NCBI GenBank assembly: GCA_017505635.1
Contig: JAFVOU010000029.1
Location: forward strand, 85,767 to 149,766
DNA from: Oscillospiraceae bacterium
GTDB lineage: Bacteria > Bacillota > Clostridia > Oscillospirales > Ruminococcaceae
Length of the DNA: 64,000 nucleotides
Reading direction: 5' to 3'
Under the pieces are notes generated by a model, which ran no database searches, was not told where the DNA came from, and saw nothing but the letters and a program-made list of their open reading frames with translations. A program made the translations under genes and the position numbers. Numbering within the stretch: the first letter of the stretch is position 1; each line of letters opens with the position of its first letter. Below, in pieces: positions 8,519 to 18,373 of this stretch.

Positions 8519-11500
8519 TTAACCTGCTGTAGGAAATTCTGTGATATTGCCTGCTGCATATCTGAGGATAAGTGATGCATCGGTGGAGTTGATTGTACCG
8601 TCTGCATTTACATCTGCAGCATCTGTATCAATTTCAGAAATGATAGATGAGGCATATCTGAGTACAAGTGTTGCATCGGTGGAGTTGATTGTGCCGTCTG
8701 CATTTACATCTCCCAATACATAGGTGATTTCCTTTTCAACACCTGTAACTGTTACTGTAACATCTGCTGTGATGTTTTCGATTGTGTAAACACCGTCAAC
8801 AGCTTCGATAACTGTTTCACCTGCTTTAACCGCAAAGTCTTCGCCTGTCTTGTATCCTTCTGCAATTTCAACTGTGAAGCTGAAGTTTTTACCTGCATAA
8901 ACGGATGTTTCAAAACCGTCAGCAGGAGTCATTGTATAGCCTTCACCTTCGGTAAGGGTTACTGTGTATTTTGGATTTTCTGCAACATCGATTGTGATGT
9001 CAGGCAGAACACTTCTTGTATTAAAGGTTGTGATTGAACCTCGTGTTGAACAGCCGCTGTCAGGGATGTTGCGGTGGCTATCACCGCCGTCTGCAAATGC
9101 AGTCAGACCGATAACACCAACGCCGATGTAGCCGTCTTCAATTGTCTGCTGACCTGCCTGCTCTGCAAGTGTGATATCAATGTAGTTTGTGTAACGTATC
9201 CAGTTGTACTGTGCACCTGCACCTGCATATTCTTTACCGTTAAGAGAATATCTGAGGTGATGACCGCTTGCACCGTCTGTATTGCCCATATAACCAGGGT
9301 TGTAGTTGCCCGCCATTTTTGGGATCGGACTGTGGAGACCGTCAACTGTAACACGTACTGTTTCGCCTGCTTCGATAACACCGTCGTTGTCGTTGATGTT
9401 TGTATCTGCTGCTGCAACCTCTTCAACTGTGTATGTCACCTTGTCACCGCGTACAACCTGATATGCAACACCTGTGTCTGCTGTAACCTTGATGATGTTG
9501 TTGCCGCTTGTAATTGTTGCTGTGTAAACACCTTCTGTTGCAGAAAGTTCTGTCCAGCTTGTGCCTTTGTCGTGGGAAATTTCAACCTTTTCCACTGTGC
9601 CGTCTGTAACGGACGGAGAGAGACTGAGTGTGCCGTTTTCACCTGTGAAGTAAAGTGTGTCAAACTCTGCATCCCAATCCTTTGTTGTGTTGCTTGCAAA
9701 GCTTACATTGCCCTGACCAGATTTGCCGTCAATACCAAAGCTTACATCTGCTTTGCTTCCGCCAACCTGTACAACCACAAGGCCTGTACGTGCAGGGTCA
9801 CATGCACCGTAAACACCGTTGTACTGTCCGCCGCGTACATCAACTGCATCGTATGTAACCTCGATAACCGCTGTACCCGCTTTGTTTGCAGTAACTGTCT
9901 GCCAGCTTTCACCGCCTGTCATATTGTTTGCTTTTGTTTCGAGAGAAACAACGCCTTCTTCTGACTGATATACAACATCAAAGTGGAAATCAGGTTCCAC
10001 AATCCAGTTGTTGTAGCTTACAGGAATAATTTCCCATGCACGGTAAGCTTTGAGTGTTGTAGATGCACCAACCTCCATTGCAAGGCTGTTGTGCTTGTTT
10101 ACATTGAGCAGTACGCTGTCCTCTGTAAATCCTGCATTTGGTTCTGTCGATGCGGAATAGTCAACCCTAGCATCTTTTTTAAGGTCACTGTCACTGTAGG
10201 TCACTGTAACGCTTGCTGATGATGTCCAGCCTGCTTTTACGATGTAATCTTCATAGGTTACACGGTATATAGCAGCATTACCTATACCGCCTGTTGCAGT
10301 AACACCAGGGAAGTAACTTGTTGATGTGCCGTTGCCGTTGTCCTTTGTACCGTAGTTTGCTATTTCTGTATAGTTGTAATAGTTGACAATTTTGAACAGC
10401 TGTGCTGTTGCACCTGTTGGTGCTGTAACTGTTTTGAGGTTGTTGTAGTCAACCAGTGCATTGAGCGTGGTGTCTTTTGTGCCAGCTTCAAGTGTCTGTG
10501 TGTTTGTTGCAGTTTTGAAAACTGTTGTGTTGGAAGGTGTTGATGTAAATGTGTAGTCAGCACCTGTCACAAGGAAAAATCCATTGTCTGCCCCCACTGC
10601 TTTGTGACCGTCACCGTAGCTTGTCACAACTGTTGCATCAACTGATGTGCCAAACATATCCTGTGCTGTAACATTTACATTGCGCATTGAAAGGGATGCA
10701 TCTGCGCTTACTGCAGCCATCATACCTTTTGTGCCGTCTGTAATATTGATTTCGGTAACGTTTTCAGGAATGGATACTGTATAAGGCACCATACCGTCTG
10801 CCTCTTCGCCTGCTGTTGCAGAAAGTGCTGTGCCGTTGATATGTGTGCCGTCAGCATTGAAGCCTGCGTTTGCAAAGAACTGTGGTGCAACACCTGCCGG
10901 TACACTGACTGTTGCATCGTATGTAACAGAGGAGTTTTGTACTGTAAGGGTTACTGTATATGTGTCGGTTGATGTGTCACCCTTGCTGTCTGTTGCTGTA
11001 AATACAAGTGTGTATTCGCCTGCAAATTTTGTTGGGTGTGTGTAAACACCGTTTTCGTCAACTGTAATTGGTGTGCTTTCACCGCCGTTGACTGCAACAT
11101 TGTAGCTGAGTGTATCAGCCGCATCAGCATCGGTAAACAACTCTGCCACATTGATGGAATAGCCCTCTGTACCTACTGTTGTTGCGGATGCAGTATTGTT
11201 TTCGCTGTCAATGAGTGTTGGCAGTTTGTTTTCTTCTGCTGTTGTAAAGTGGAAATATTTTGTACCTGTTGCAAATGTAGCATTTACATAAAGTGATACA
11301 TTGCTGATGGCACCGTCAACAAGCTGTACAGAAGCTGTATCGGTAAAACCGGTGCCGTTGAGGGTCATAGTCATTTTTTTGACCCACATATTTGTACCGC
11401 CTTTTGCAACGTTGAAGGTAACTGTTGCATCAGGTACTGTGTCACTTGCCAGAACAACATTACAGTTGTTGCTGTCTGTCCACTGATAATTTTTTACTGT

Positions 11501-11668
11501 TACACCATCAATAGTGATGGATGTAAGGTATGCACTTTTGTATGGCCAGCCGCTGCCCTCAACACCATTGGTGTAGATGACATTGCCCTCGGCATGGGCA
11601 GCTACAGAAAGTGTAAATATAAGCGCAAATGTCAGGATAACTGACAGTAAGCTTTTTATTCTTTTCAT
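8519..11668 (-). CDS. Large secreted multi-domain surface protein with C-terminal dockerin
   Basis: A 1049-residue secreted protein. Residues 1-27 are a signal peptide. A beta domain of unknown type spans about 28-145 and a cadherin-like segment about 160-245 (GVYTHPTKFAGEYTLVF). Several beta-rich modules with many Trp and Tyr follow to about 880. A TLTEGEGYTMTPADGF repeat like those in the scaffoldin lies near 895-970. The C-terminus is a well-formed dockerin with repeats DVNADGTINSTDATLVLRYA and DVNADGTINSTDASLILRYA. AGGAGG precedes the ATG. No enzyme signature is visible. By neighbourhood it is a ligand- or partner-binding subunit held by one of the cohesins; the ligand is unknown. Confidence 0.75.
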   Translation of the reverse strand: MKRIKSLLSVILTFALIFTLSVAAHAEGNVIYTNGVEGSGWPYKSAYLTSITIDGVTVKNYQWTDSNNCNVVLASDTVPDATVTFNVAKGGTNMWVKKMTMTLNGTGFTDTASVQLVDGAISNVSLYVNATFATGTKYFHFTTAEENKLPTLIDSENNTASATTVGTEGYSINVAELFTDADAADTLSYNVAVNGGESTPITVDENGVYTHPTKFAGEYTLVFTATDSKGDTSTDTYTVTLTVQNSSVTYDATVSVPAGVAPQFFANAGFNADGTHINGTALSATAGEEADGMVPYTVSIPENVTEINITDGTKGMMAAVSADASLSMRNVNVTAQDMFGTSVDATVVTSYGDGHKAVGADNGFFLVTGADYTFTSTPSNTTVFKTATNTQTLEAGTKDTTLNALVDYNNLKTVTAPTGATAQLFKIVNYYNYTEIANYGTKDNGNGTSTSYFPGVTATGGIGNAAIYRVTYEDYIVKAGWTSSASVTVTYSDSDLKKDARVDYSASTEPNAGFTEDSVLLNVNKHNSLAMEVGASTTLKAYRAWEIIPVSYNNWIVEPDFHFDVVYQSEEGVVSLETKANNMTGGESWQTVTANKAGTAVIEVTYDAVDVRGGQYNGVYGACDPARTGLVVVQVGGSKADVSFGIDGKSGQGNVSFASNTTKDWDAEFDTLYFTGENGTLSLSPSVTDGTVEKVEISHDKGTSWTELSATEGVYTATITSGNNIIKVTADTGVAYQVVRGDKVTYTVEEVAAADTNINDNDGVIEAGETVRVTVDGLHSPIPKMAGNYNPGYMGNTDGASGHHLRYSLNGKEYAGAGAQYNWIRYTNYIDITLAEQAGQQTIEDGYIGVGVIGLTAFADGGDSHRNIPDSGCSTRGSITTFNTRSVLPDITIDVAENPKYTVTLTEGEGYTMTPADGFETSVYAGKNFSFTVEIAEGYKTGEDFAVKAGETVIEAVDGVYTIENITADVTVTVTGVEKEITYVLGDVNADGTINSTDATLVLRYASSIISEIDTDAADVNADGTINSTDASLILRYAAGNITEFPTAG

Positions 11669-11696
11669 TTTGGTTTAAGACCTCCTGAATTATTGT

Positions 11697-12827
11697 TTAC
11701 TCAACAGGGAATTTTGTTATTTTCCCCGCTGAATATCTCAGTATAAGGGATGCATCTGTGGAGTTGATTTTGCCGTCACCGTTTACATCTGCCGCATCTG
11801 TTGTGATGGATACCCCGCTTGTAGCATATCTCAGTACAAGGGATGCGTCGGTAGCATTGATTTTTCCGTCAGTATTTACATCGCCATAGGTAACGGATGC
11901 TGTGTCTTTTAATATAAGTTTTATGATACCCGGAGCATGGCTTCGTGCATCTGCAACATAAGCCTCACTGCTGTCTGTACCGATATAGTAAATACCTGCT
12001 GACAGCTTTGAAGTATCAAGTGTAACCTGCCCAGATGAGTTTGTTGTGCCTATTTTTGTCCATTTTGCAGGGTTTGTGGAAAGTTTGTCTGTGTAATAAA
12101 CAGAAACGCCTTCACCTGTCACATAATCAGTTTCAGCGCCATACTGACTTGTGGTGTATTCAAGGGTAAACTTTACCTTGTCCCCTTTGTCCGCTGATGC
12201 TGATGTGCTGGACCCGTTTGCAGTAAAACGGGCAAATGTTGAACCTGTAATATCCCAGTTTGGGTTGTCAAACTGATGGATGCTCAGGTGGTCACCGTCC
12301 TTGAGAAGAATCTGGTCAGATGTTGCACCCCATCCGTTTCTGCCAATAGGGAATGCATAGTTTACATAATAATTGATGTCACTGCCCCAGCCCCAGAAGT
12401 TTGTGATATAGGATGAGCCTGCCGCACCCTGCAGTGGGATGTAGTTTGCAAGTTCTCCGCTTTGGTAAAGCATGCCTGTGCCTGCTTCTCCAGGTGAGGC
12501 ACCAAGCTGCAAAATTTCGGTGATATATATAAGCGCATGAAGCATTGTCACATTATTCTCTGCTGTTGTCTTTGTACCTGCTTTCTGTTCATCTGATGCA
12601 TAACAGTCAGGATTGTAGTAATAATCCTGCAATCCATACAACGCAAGATCAAAATATGGAACTTCATACTCTGTCATCATTGCATCTGTTGAATAAAACT
12701 GCTTATTCTGCGATATGGAAAGAGTAATTTTTGCAGAACCTGTACCGGTTGTATCCGCAAAGGCGGTTATCGCCATTGAGAACACCACAGCAATTACTGT
12801 AAGCATCGCAAGTGTTTTTTTCTTCAT
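11697..12827 (-). CDS. Secreted DUF4430 (transcobalamin C-terminal-like) protein with dockerin
   Basis: A 376-residue secreted protein. Residues 1-24 are a signal peptide. About 75-210 resembles DUF4430: TMLHALIYITEIL, then ITNFWGWGSDINYYVN, then ILLKDGDHLSIHQF. A beta module follows (VSVYYTDKLS, LSAGIYYIGTDSS), then a canonical dockerin with DVNTDGKINATDASLVLRYA and DVNGDGKINSTDASLILRYS. DUF4430 is related in fold to the C-terminal domain of animal B12 carriers such as transcobalamin. With B12 riboswitches upstream, I infer a corrinoid-binding subunit plugged into a cohesin. AGGAGG precedes the ATG. Confidence 0.8.
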   Translation of the reverse strand: MKKKTLAMLTVIAVVFSMAITAFADTTGTGSAKITLSISQNKQFYSTDAMMTEYEVPYFDLALYGLQDYYYNPDCYASDEQKAGTKTTAENNVTMLHALIYITEILQLGASPGEAGTGMLYQSGELANYIPLQGAAGSSYITNFWGWGSDINYYVNYAFPIGRNGWGATSDQILLKDGDHLSIHQFDNPNWDITGSTFARFTANGSSTSASADKGDKVKFTLEYTTSQYGAETDYVTGEGVSVYYTDKLSTNPAKWTKIGTTNSSGQVTLDTSKLSAGIYYIGTDSSEAYVADARSHAPGIIKLILKDTASVTYGDVNTDGKINATDASLVLRYATSGVSITTDAADVNGDGKINSTDASLILRYSAGKITKFPVE

Positions 12828-12870
12828 TGCTGCTTCACCTCCTTTTTTATTGCTATATTGAGTTTATTGT

Positions 12871-15800
12871 TTATTCGTCAATGTCTTCTCTTTTACGGAG
12901 AATTATCACTGCTGTCAGCAGAACAGCACCTGCTGCAGCAATAATCGCCCATACAAACCATGGTGTTGTATCCTGTGTGTTTGCATCTGTCTGTATATCC
13001 TCGGGCATATGTGTAGGCTGCATTTCAGCTTGTGGTGTATTATCTTCATCACGGCTGCCCACAATGCCGTAAACAGAGAAATCAACTGCGTCAAAAACTA
13101 TTTTTTTGTCTATGATTTTGCAGTTTAACATTTCGATTATACCGTCTTCGGTATAGTGCACTACCGAAAGTTTGTCATAACTGTTTATATTGTCTATAAG
13201 TTCCGAAGGAATACTTACCTCAACTGCTGACTGAGGAGTGTATTTTTCATCTGTAAGTGTATCCTTCAGATAAATATTCCATATTTTGAGCAGTGTACTG
13301 TCAGAAAGTTTGTCCCTTAAATCTGTCTCTATTGACTGTGCCGCAACTGTTTCGAGAACAAGCCTGATATTCCAGTCTACGCCCGAAATTGAAATACCCA
13401 TAACCTGTTCTGTGTGATTGTGTTTTGCAACAATGTCATACAGGTGTCCCAACGCAACAGAGTCAGCTAAAGCAAGACGGTCTGTTTCGTCCAGTTTGTA
13501 GTACTGTTCAATAAGTTCCAAAGCCTGTTGATAAGTGGTTTCTTTTGTAACCTTTTCAAGGTCTGACTGCATCTTCAGCAGAGGTGTTTTGGAAATTTCT
13601 GCATTCTGTTCAGGCTGATTTTCTGCCTCTTTCTGCTTTATAAGCTGCTGTAATGCAGTTTCTGCCTTTGTCAATTCTGAATAATTGGAAACAAGCAGCT
13701 GAAGATTTGCTGGCAGTGCAGAATATGCACTCTTTGCCCTTTCTATCTGCGAAGCAGACTGCAATGTAACAGTGCCTATGTCGTCTATCAGTTTTTCCAC
13801 TGCAGCAACAGCACTTTGCACCTGCTTGTCATAGCTTATTTCTGCTTTTACAAGTACATCGTAATTTTCAACATAAGTTCTTTCTTCTGCTGTAAGTGCA
13901 TTGTAGGCTGTTCTCGCCTCATTTATTGCCTGTGCAGAATCAAGTGATACCTTGCCGATTTTTGCTATAACTGCTTCAACCTCATTCGCCCTGAGAACAA
14001 GCTGATATATTTCTTCAGCTTTTACAAGAACATCATAGTTTGTCACCCTTGCCTTATCTGATTCAACCAGCGCATCATAAGCTTCTCGTGCGGCTTTGAT
14101 TTTACCCGCGGATTTTTCGCTTACTGTGCCGATTTCATCAATCAGAACAATAACATTTTCATAGGTTGGCATGCCTATTGCAAAAACGCTGCCGGAGTCA
14201 TTTTTATAATAGAGTGTACCGTTTTCGCTGCATATAATACTTGATATGCAATGTTCGGCGTAACCCGCAGCATTGTAAAGTTCTTCAATCTGAGCATCTT
14301 TTGCACTTTTGCAGGACGGTTTGGTTTTGATTACACTGATGCCACCCGGCAAATTGTTATATGTAAGATACAAGTAGATATATCCTGTATCTTTTTCGTA
14401 AGCATCCGAAAGCAACACAGATCCCTGCGGATAGCCTGCCATTTTCTTTGTAAACAGCATTTCCAGTGTATCTGCATCTGCCACAGCAAAGTAACCTGTG
14501 GTAAAGTTTGCACCCATACCAAAGTACACTCTGTCTTTATATACTACAGGTGTTGATGTGGATTCCATTTCCAGTTTCTTTCGTTTCAGCGAGGAAAGCT
14601 TGCCTGTCTTTGCATTTACCTTTGCACTGCAGAGATATCCGCCCTTTGTTGTAAAATAGATTCTGCCTTTCTCCTTACTGTATGCAATAGATGAACGCTG
14701 GTCACCTGCATTTTTAAGTGTAATTGCAGAAATAATATTGCCGTTTTTTCTGTCAAAAGCATAAAGTATACTGTCGCCTGCGGAAGATTCGGTACCGTCA
14801 TCTGTACCAACAATAACTGCATCGCCAACCACTACACTGCCTGCCCAGTAAAAACCGCCCTGCTGTGTATGTGTCCATACTGCTGTTTTAGCTTCATCTG
14901 TTTTTTCTGTGTCCTCATCTGCTGTAGTAATGCATACAAAGTTTGCAGTGCCTGTTTCCTGTCTCCAGAAACCGGTATACAGATATCCATCATAATATGT
15001 CAGCGGCGAAAGTGACTGTCCACCAAGTTCATCTTTGAATATCCACAAAGACTCCAGTGTGTCTGCATTGAAGGCCTGAATGGTACCATTTGTAAGAGGA
15101 CAGAAAATCATACCTGCCGCATAGGTCATCGGTGTGTAACCGAAGTTTGGAGCAGCTGTCATCTCTGTTTGTGTAATAACCTCTCCGCTTTCCAGGTCAA
15201 GTTTATACAGAATTTTGTCTGCCATTACAATAAGAGCATCGTCAACAATAATCTGTACAGACGGATATGTACTGCCAAACTCTTTTATCCATTTGGCTGT
15301 CACTCTCTCTGCATCTGCGTTCGTTGGCGTTTTTACCGATGTAATGGCCATATTGGTATCGCTATTGCGGAAGTTGTACCACTGACTGTCAACAGGCTGC
15401 GGCTGTTCGCCTTTAACCTTTTTGAGCTTAACAGATATTTTGCCGCCTTTCTGCGGTACTGTACCTGTTTTTGAAATATAACCATTTTTTGAAACGGTAT
15501 AGCTGTACTTATAATCACCCAGAAGAGCCGTATAAACACCGTTTTCATCAGCTTTTAGCTTGTTGCCTAACTGATCGGTTACAACTACTGCTGCATCGGA
15601 AGGATCGGCTTTTATTGAAAAGATAGTACTTGCCTTTTTTACAAGATTTATTACATATGTGTTGGAAACACCATCTTTTTTTACAACTATCTTTATTTTG
15701 TCGGTATTTTCAACATCTACCTTGTTTGATTTTTTACCATTGTATGTGATTGTTGTACCTTCGCTTGTTGCAACAGTTTTAAATGTGATTTTCTGCGTGT

Positions 15801-16683
15801 CTTTTGGTATTGTCAGTGTATACTCTTTCTGTTCAGGGGCAAAATCTTTATCCCAGAACACACCATCGTCAGTCTTTACAGATGCCAATGTCGGTATTAC
15901 ATTAACAGAAAATTTATACTCTGTACCTGTTTCTGTACTCTCTTTATCAGAAACCAGTATCACAAACTGGTTTTTGCCTGCTATAAGAAAATCAACCCAC
16001 TTTGACATACCGCTTTTCCATGTAATTTCACTTTTACCGCCGTTGTAGAACAAGGTTGATATATGCTGTTCGTCTGCGGCAAGTGCACGGAAACCAAGTC
16101 TTGTATCAGTGTCATAGATTTTCCCCTCAAGTGTGTATTCTTTTACCTCTGCATCAAAAACCTGTCCGCTTTCATAACTGTCGGTCGGATTTTTAATCAG
16201 CGTATTATCATTTTTCGGGCTTATGCCTGTATGTATTATCAGGGACTTGAGCGGGTGCACATTATCGGTTACAAAAAGCTGAGACATTCTGTTTTCAAAA
16301 CTTTCCTGTGTATTGATTATCACAGTATATGTCCCTGTGCTTTCTGCCTGTCCATCGTGTGCTTTAAATGTGATAGTCTGCACACCCGAAAATTCAGGTG
16401 TCCATACACACTTTTCCTCTACCTTGCGGAATCCACTGCCATCAATATCGGCATAATATAACAGATTGTCATTTTCGTTATCCGCAAAAACATTACTGAG
16501 ATTTACAACATATCTGTTGCCCATTGTTATGGTCACATTATCCTCGCCTGTACTGTATTCTTCGGCAAGATATGGTGCTGTATTGCTGTTGTGTGCAAAA
16601 GTCTGCATTGGAATACAGGCAAAAGCTATAACAGCAGTCAGCATAAAAGCCATAACTCTGTTGAAAAAATTTGCTTTAAGCAT
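12871..16683 (-). CDS. Membrane-anchored giant surface protein: cadherin-like domains, PQQ-type propeller, helical repeats
   Basis: A 1270-residue protein. Residues 1-30 are a signal peptide. Ig- or cadherin-like modules span about 40-345; the last fits the Cadherin-like beta-sandwich family (LASVKTDDGVFWDKDFAPEQ). A PEGA-like module lies at about 350-420. A PQQ-like beta-propeller at about 430-870 has recurring blades such as ADKILYKLDLESGEVI and GTIQAFNADTLESLW. Three helical repeats of about 65 residues with IDEIGTVS / IAKIGKVS / IDDIGTVT openings lie at 880-1085, and a single C-terminal membrane helix near 1240-1262 precedes a short charged tail. GGGAGAG lies before the ATG. It probably projects from the membrane as a structural or binding scaffold in the corrinoid system; the propeller's ligand is unknown. 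Confidence 0.75.
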   Translation of the reverse strand: MLKANFFNRVMAFMLTAVIAFACIPMQTFAHNSNTAPYLAEEYSTGEDNVTITMGNRYVVNLSNVFADNENDNLLYYADIDGSGFRKVEEKCVWTPEFSGVQTITFKAHDGQAESTGTYTVIINTQESFENRMSQLFVTDNVHPLKSLIIHTGISPKNDNTLIKNPTDSYESGQVFDAEVKEYTLEGKIYDTDTRLGFRALAADEQHISTLFYNGGKSEITWKSGMSKWVDFLIAGKNQFVILVSDKESTETGTEYKFSVNVIPTLASVKTDDGVFWDKDFAPEQKEYTLTIPKDTQKITFKTVATSEGTTITYNGKKSNKVDVENTDKIKIVVKKDGVSNTYVINLVKKASTIFSIKADPSDAAVVVTDQLGNKLKADENGVYTALLGDYKYSYTVSKNGYISKTGTVPQKGGKISVKLKKVKGEQPQPVDSQWYNFRNSDTNMAITSVKTPTNADAERVTAKWIKEFGSTYPSVQIIVDDALIVMADKILYKLDLESGEVITQTEMTAAPNFGYTPMTYAAGMIFCPLTNGTIQAFNADTLESLWIFKDELGGQSLSPLTYYDGYLYTGFWRQETGTANFVCITTADEDTEKTDEAKTAVWTHTQQGGFYWAGSVVVGDAVIVGTDDGTESSAGDSILYAFDRKNGNIISAITLKNAGDQRSSIAYSKEKGRIYFTTKGGYLCSAKVNAKTGKLSSLKRKKLEMESTSTPVVYKDRVYFGMGANFTTGYFAVADADTLEMLFTKKMAGYPQGSVLLSDAYEKDTGYIYLYLTYNNLPGGISVIKTKPSCKSAKDAQIEELYNAAGYAEHCISSIICSENGTLYYKNDSGSVFAIGMPTYENVIVLIDEIGTVSEKSAGKIKAAREAYDALVESDKARVTNYDVLVKAEEIYQLVLRANEVEAVIAKIGKVSLDSAQAINEARTAYNALTAEERTYVENYDVLVKAEISYDKQVQSAVAAVEKLIDDIGTVTLQSASQIERAKSAYSALPANLQLLVSNYSELTKAETALQQLIKQKEAENQPEQNAEISKTPLLKMQSDLEKVTKETTYQQALELIEQYYKLDETDRLALADSVALGHLYDIVAKHNHTEQVMGISISGVDWNIRLVLETVAAQSIETDLRDKLSDSTLLKIWNIYLKDTLTDEKYTPQSAVEVSIPSELIDNINSYDKLSVVHYTEDGIIEMLNCKIIDKKIVFDAVDFSVYGIVGSRDEDNTPQAEMQPTHMPEDIQTDANTQDTTPWFVWAIIAAAGAVLLTAVIILRKREDIDE

Positions 16684-16708
16684 TTTTACTCTCCCACTTC
16701 ATTTTCGG

Positions 16709-18016
16709 CTATTGTACATCGGCACCGAGACCATTGCAGGTGTAAACCCACACAATAACATCACCGTCATTGAGTTTATATGATGAACATCCATAATTCG
16801 GGAACCATCCGTTCACCTTGTACATCCATCCCGATTCAAAACCGCAGTCGAACTCATAAATGTGATTTATGCCCTCGATATAATAGCTTTCGTACAATGG
16901 TGTATATCGGTATTCCAACTGTGTGCCTGTCGCATCACATGCGCGTTTTAAAACCTCAAACACTGTTTCACCATCTTCGAACGCTATCTTTGATGTTGCA
17001 ATTATTGTGCCATTGGAAGGAATATAGCCCTCTTTGCCTGTTGTAAGATTTTGCATATTGTCAAGAATTGTGTCACAGCGTATTTCGATTGTGCAGTACT
17101 TTGTTTTTGCATTCGTATTGCTGTCCGATGCTGTGCCGTCATTGTCTGACGGATTTGAATCAGAAGTGCCTGTTCCGTTTTGTAATGCATTATCTTTTGC
17201 TTTTTCATATTCCTGCTGCTCCTGCTTAAGGTGATCTTTCGCCTGCTGGGTCAGCAAAAGCTGTGCCTGCTGTGCTGCTGTTTTTTCTGCCTGACGCAGA
17301 TTAACTACATTTTTAAGATCTGTGTCAGAAAACCAGAACGTTGAGTCCATATTGCATTTCTGCAATGTGCTAATCTGCCAATCACTGAGTACACTTGCAG
17401 CAAAACCTTCGTTTGTAACTTCAATGGTCCCGTCTTCTCTGCACAGTATAAGCACACTGTGGCCTGCCTGCACTGTTACATTGCCAGCAACATTTTCACC
17501 CGATACAGCAACTTCACCGCTGTATACATAAACCGTATGAGACGACGGCTGTACTGTAACAGAAAAAACACCTGTATGTGATGTGAATACTGCCTGATCT
17601 GTTGCAATTGAAACAGGAGATTCACTCTGTCTTGTGTCGGCAAAAATTTCACCTTTGTTCAAAGCAAATTCTCTTGTTTCTGCATTATTTACCTTAAGCT
17701 GTGTGTCGGCGCCAAGTACCAGCAGCGTGTTTCCACACGAAGAAACAGTAAGTGCAGAATTAATCTTGGACCGATAAATATCGCCTGTACACACCGATGA
17801 ATTGGTGTCAACTTCGTAAGCTATACCTTTGCGTTCAACTGTGACAATACCTGTTTTGTCAGCAGCAAGCTGTGCGGTCTGCTGATTTGCTGAAACAGAA
17901 TTTTCTGTCTGCGACACCGCAGGCCCTTTTAAGCTTTTTACTGCCATTACACCGCTTATTGCTATAACCACAACAATAAGAACCATAAGAGCATTGAGAA
18001 TATTTTTCTTTTTCAT
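16709..18016 (-). CDS. Membrane-anchored FecR-like plus DUF4430 protein
   Basis: A 435-residue protein with a membrane helix at about 8-27 that could anchor it facing outward. About 55-200 is FecR-like beta structure (GDIYRSKINSALTV, GVFSVTVQPSSHTVYVYSGE). About 225-300 is a Gln/Lys-rich, probably coiled or flexible linker. The C-terminal 120 residues are a clear DUF4430 domain (VFEVLKRACDATG, FDCGFESGWMYKVNGWFPN, YKLNDGDVIVWVYTCNG). Bacterial DUF4430 domains resemble the C-terminal domain of transcobalamin and intrinsic factor, so a corrinoid-gripping role is likely. It is the first gene after the second B12 riboswitch and its terminator; AAGGAGGAAAG precedes the ATG. Confidence 0.82.
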   Translation of the reverse strand: MKKKNILNALMVLIVVVIAISGVMAVKSLKGPAVSQTENSVSANQQTAQLAADKTGIVTVERKGIAYEVDTNSSVCTGDIYRSKINSALTVSSCGNTLLVLGADTQLKVNNAETREFALNKGEIFADTRQSESPVSIATDQAVFTSHTGVFSVTVQPSSHTVYVYSGEVAVSGENVAGNVTVQAGHSVLILCREDGTIEVTNEGFAASVLSDWQISTLQKCNMDSTFWFSDTDLKNVVNLRQAEKTAAQQAQLLLTQQAKDHLKQEQQEYEKAKDNALQNGTGTSDSNPSDNDGTASDSNTNAKTKYCTIEIRCDTILDNMQNLTTGKEGYIPSNGTIIATSKIAFEDGETVFEVLKRACDATGTQLEYRYTPLYESYYIEGINHIYEFDCGFESGWMYKVNGWFPNYGCSSYKLNDGDVIVWVYTCNGLGADVQ

Positions 18017-18055
18017 CTTTCCTCCTTCGTTTTATATTTATATATAAAACTGCAT

Positions 18056-18088
18056 AAAAAAACCGCGGTAGATTTGCATCTACCACGG
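18056..18088 (-). terminator. Riboswitch-linked intrinsic terminator
   Basis: On the minus strand an 11-base-pair stem (CCGTGGTAGAT with ATCTACCGCGG, one G-U-type mismatch) is followed by seven U. It lies between the second cobalamin riboswitch and the first surface-protein gene, so B12 binding most likely causes termination here and shuts off the operon. Confidence 0.85.
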
Positions 18089-18144
18089 CCATCACTTCGT
18101 GATATATAAAAAGGGCTGTCACCAAACAGTTATCCTTTTTCTAT

Positions 18145-18353
18145 CAGCATCATCGGTCTTCTGACTTGTACAGTTCAGAACAAAAGTTCAGCGTCTGTTG
18201 CCCAGCCTTCTCAGGTTTTCCCCAATGACCGACTCGCGTCACGGGCAGCATTCTTCTGTACATACAGCATTCTGGCAATGTCACGGATTCTCACCGTGTT
18301 CCCTTATCAATGCGGCTGTTGATTAAAACAGTCTCTCGCAAAGTAATGATGCA
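18145..18353 (-). promoter_or_regulatory. Cobalamin riboswitch B (upstream of the DUF4430/FecR gene)
   Basis: Minus-strand RNA carries the family landmarks in order: GGGAACACGGTGAGAATCCG, a GTCATTGG segment, AACCTGAGAAGG, and AAGTCAGAAGACCG. The ends pair as ATGATGC (18353 side) with GCATCAT (18145 side) to close P1. With the terminator at 18056-18088 it forms a transcription-attenuation switch. It controls entry into the surface-protein and transporter genes. Confidence 0.9.
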
Positions 18354-18373
18354 GTATATATACTTTTTTAATT

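Noticed and set aside
6181..12827. A true cellulosome (plant cell wall degradation)
   Set aside because: No glycoside hydrolase, carbohydrate-binding module or sugar transporter is present; the operon is governed by cobalamin riboswitches and ends in corrinoid genes.
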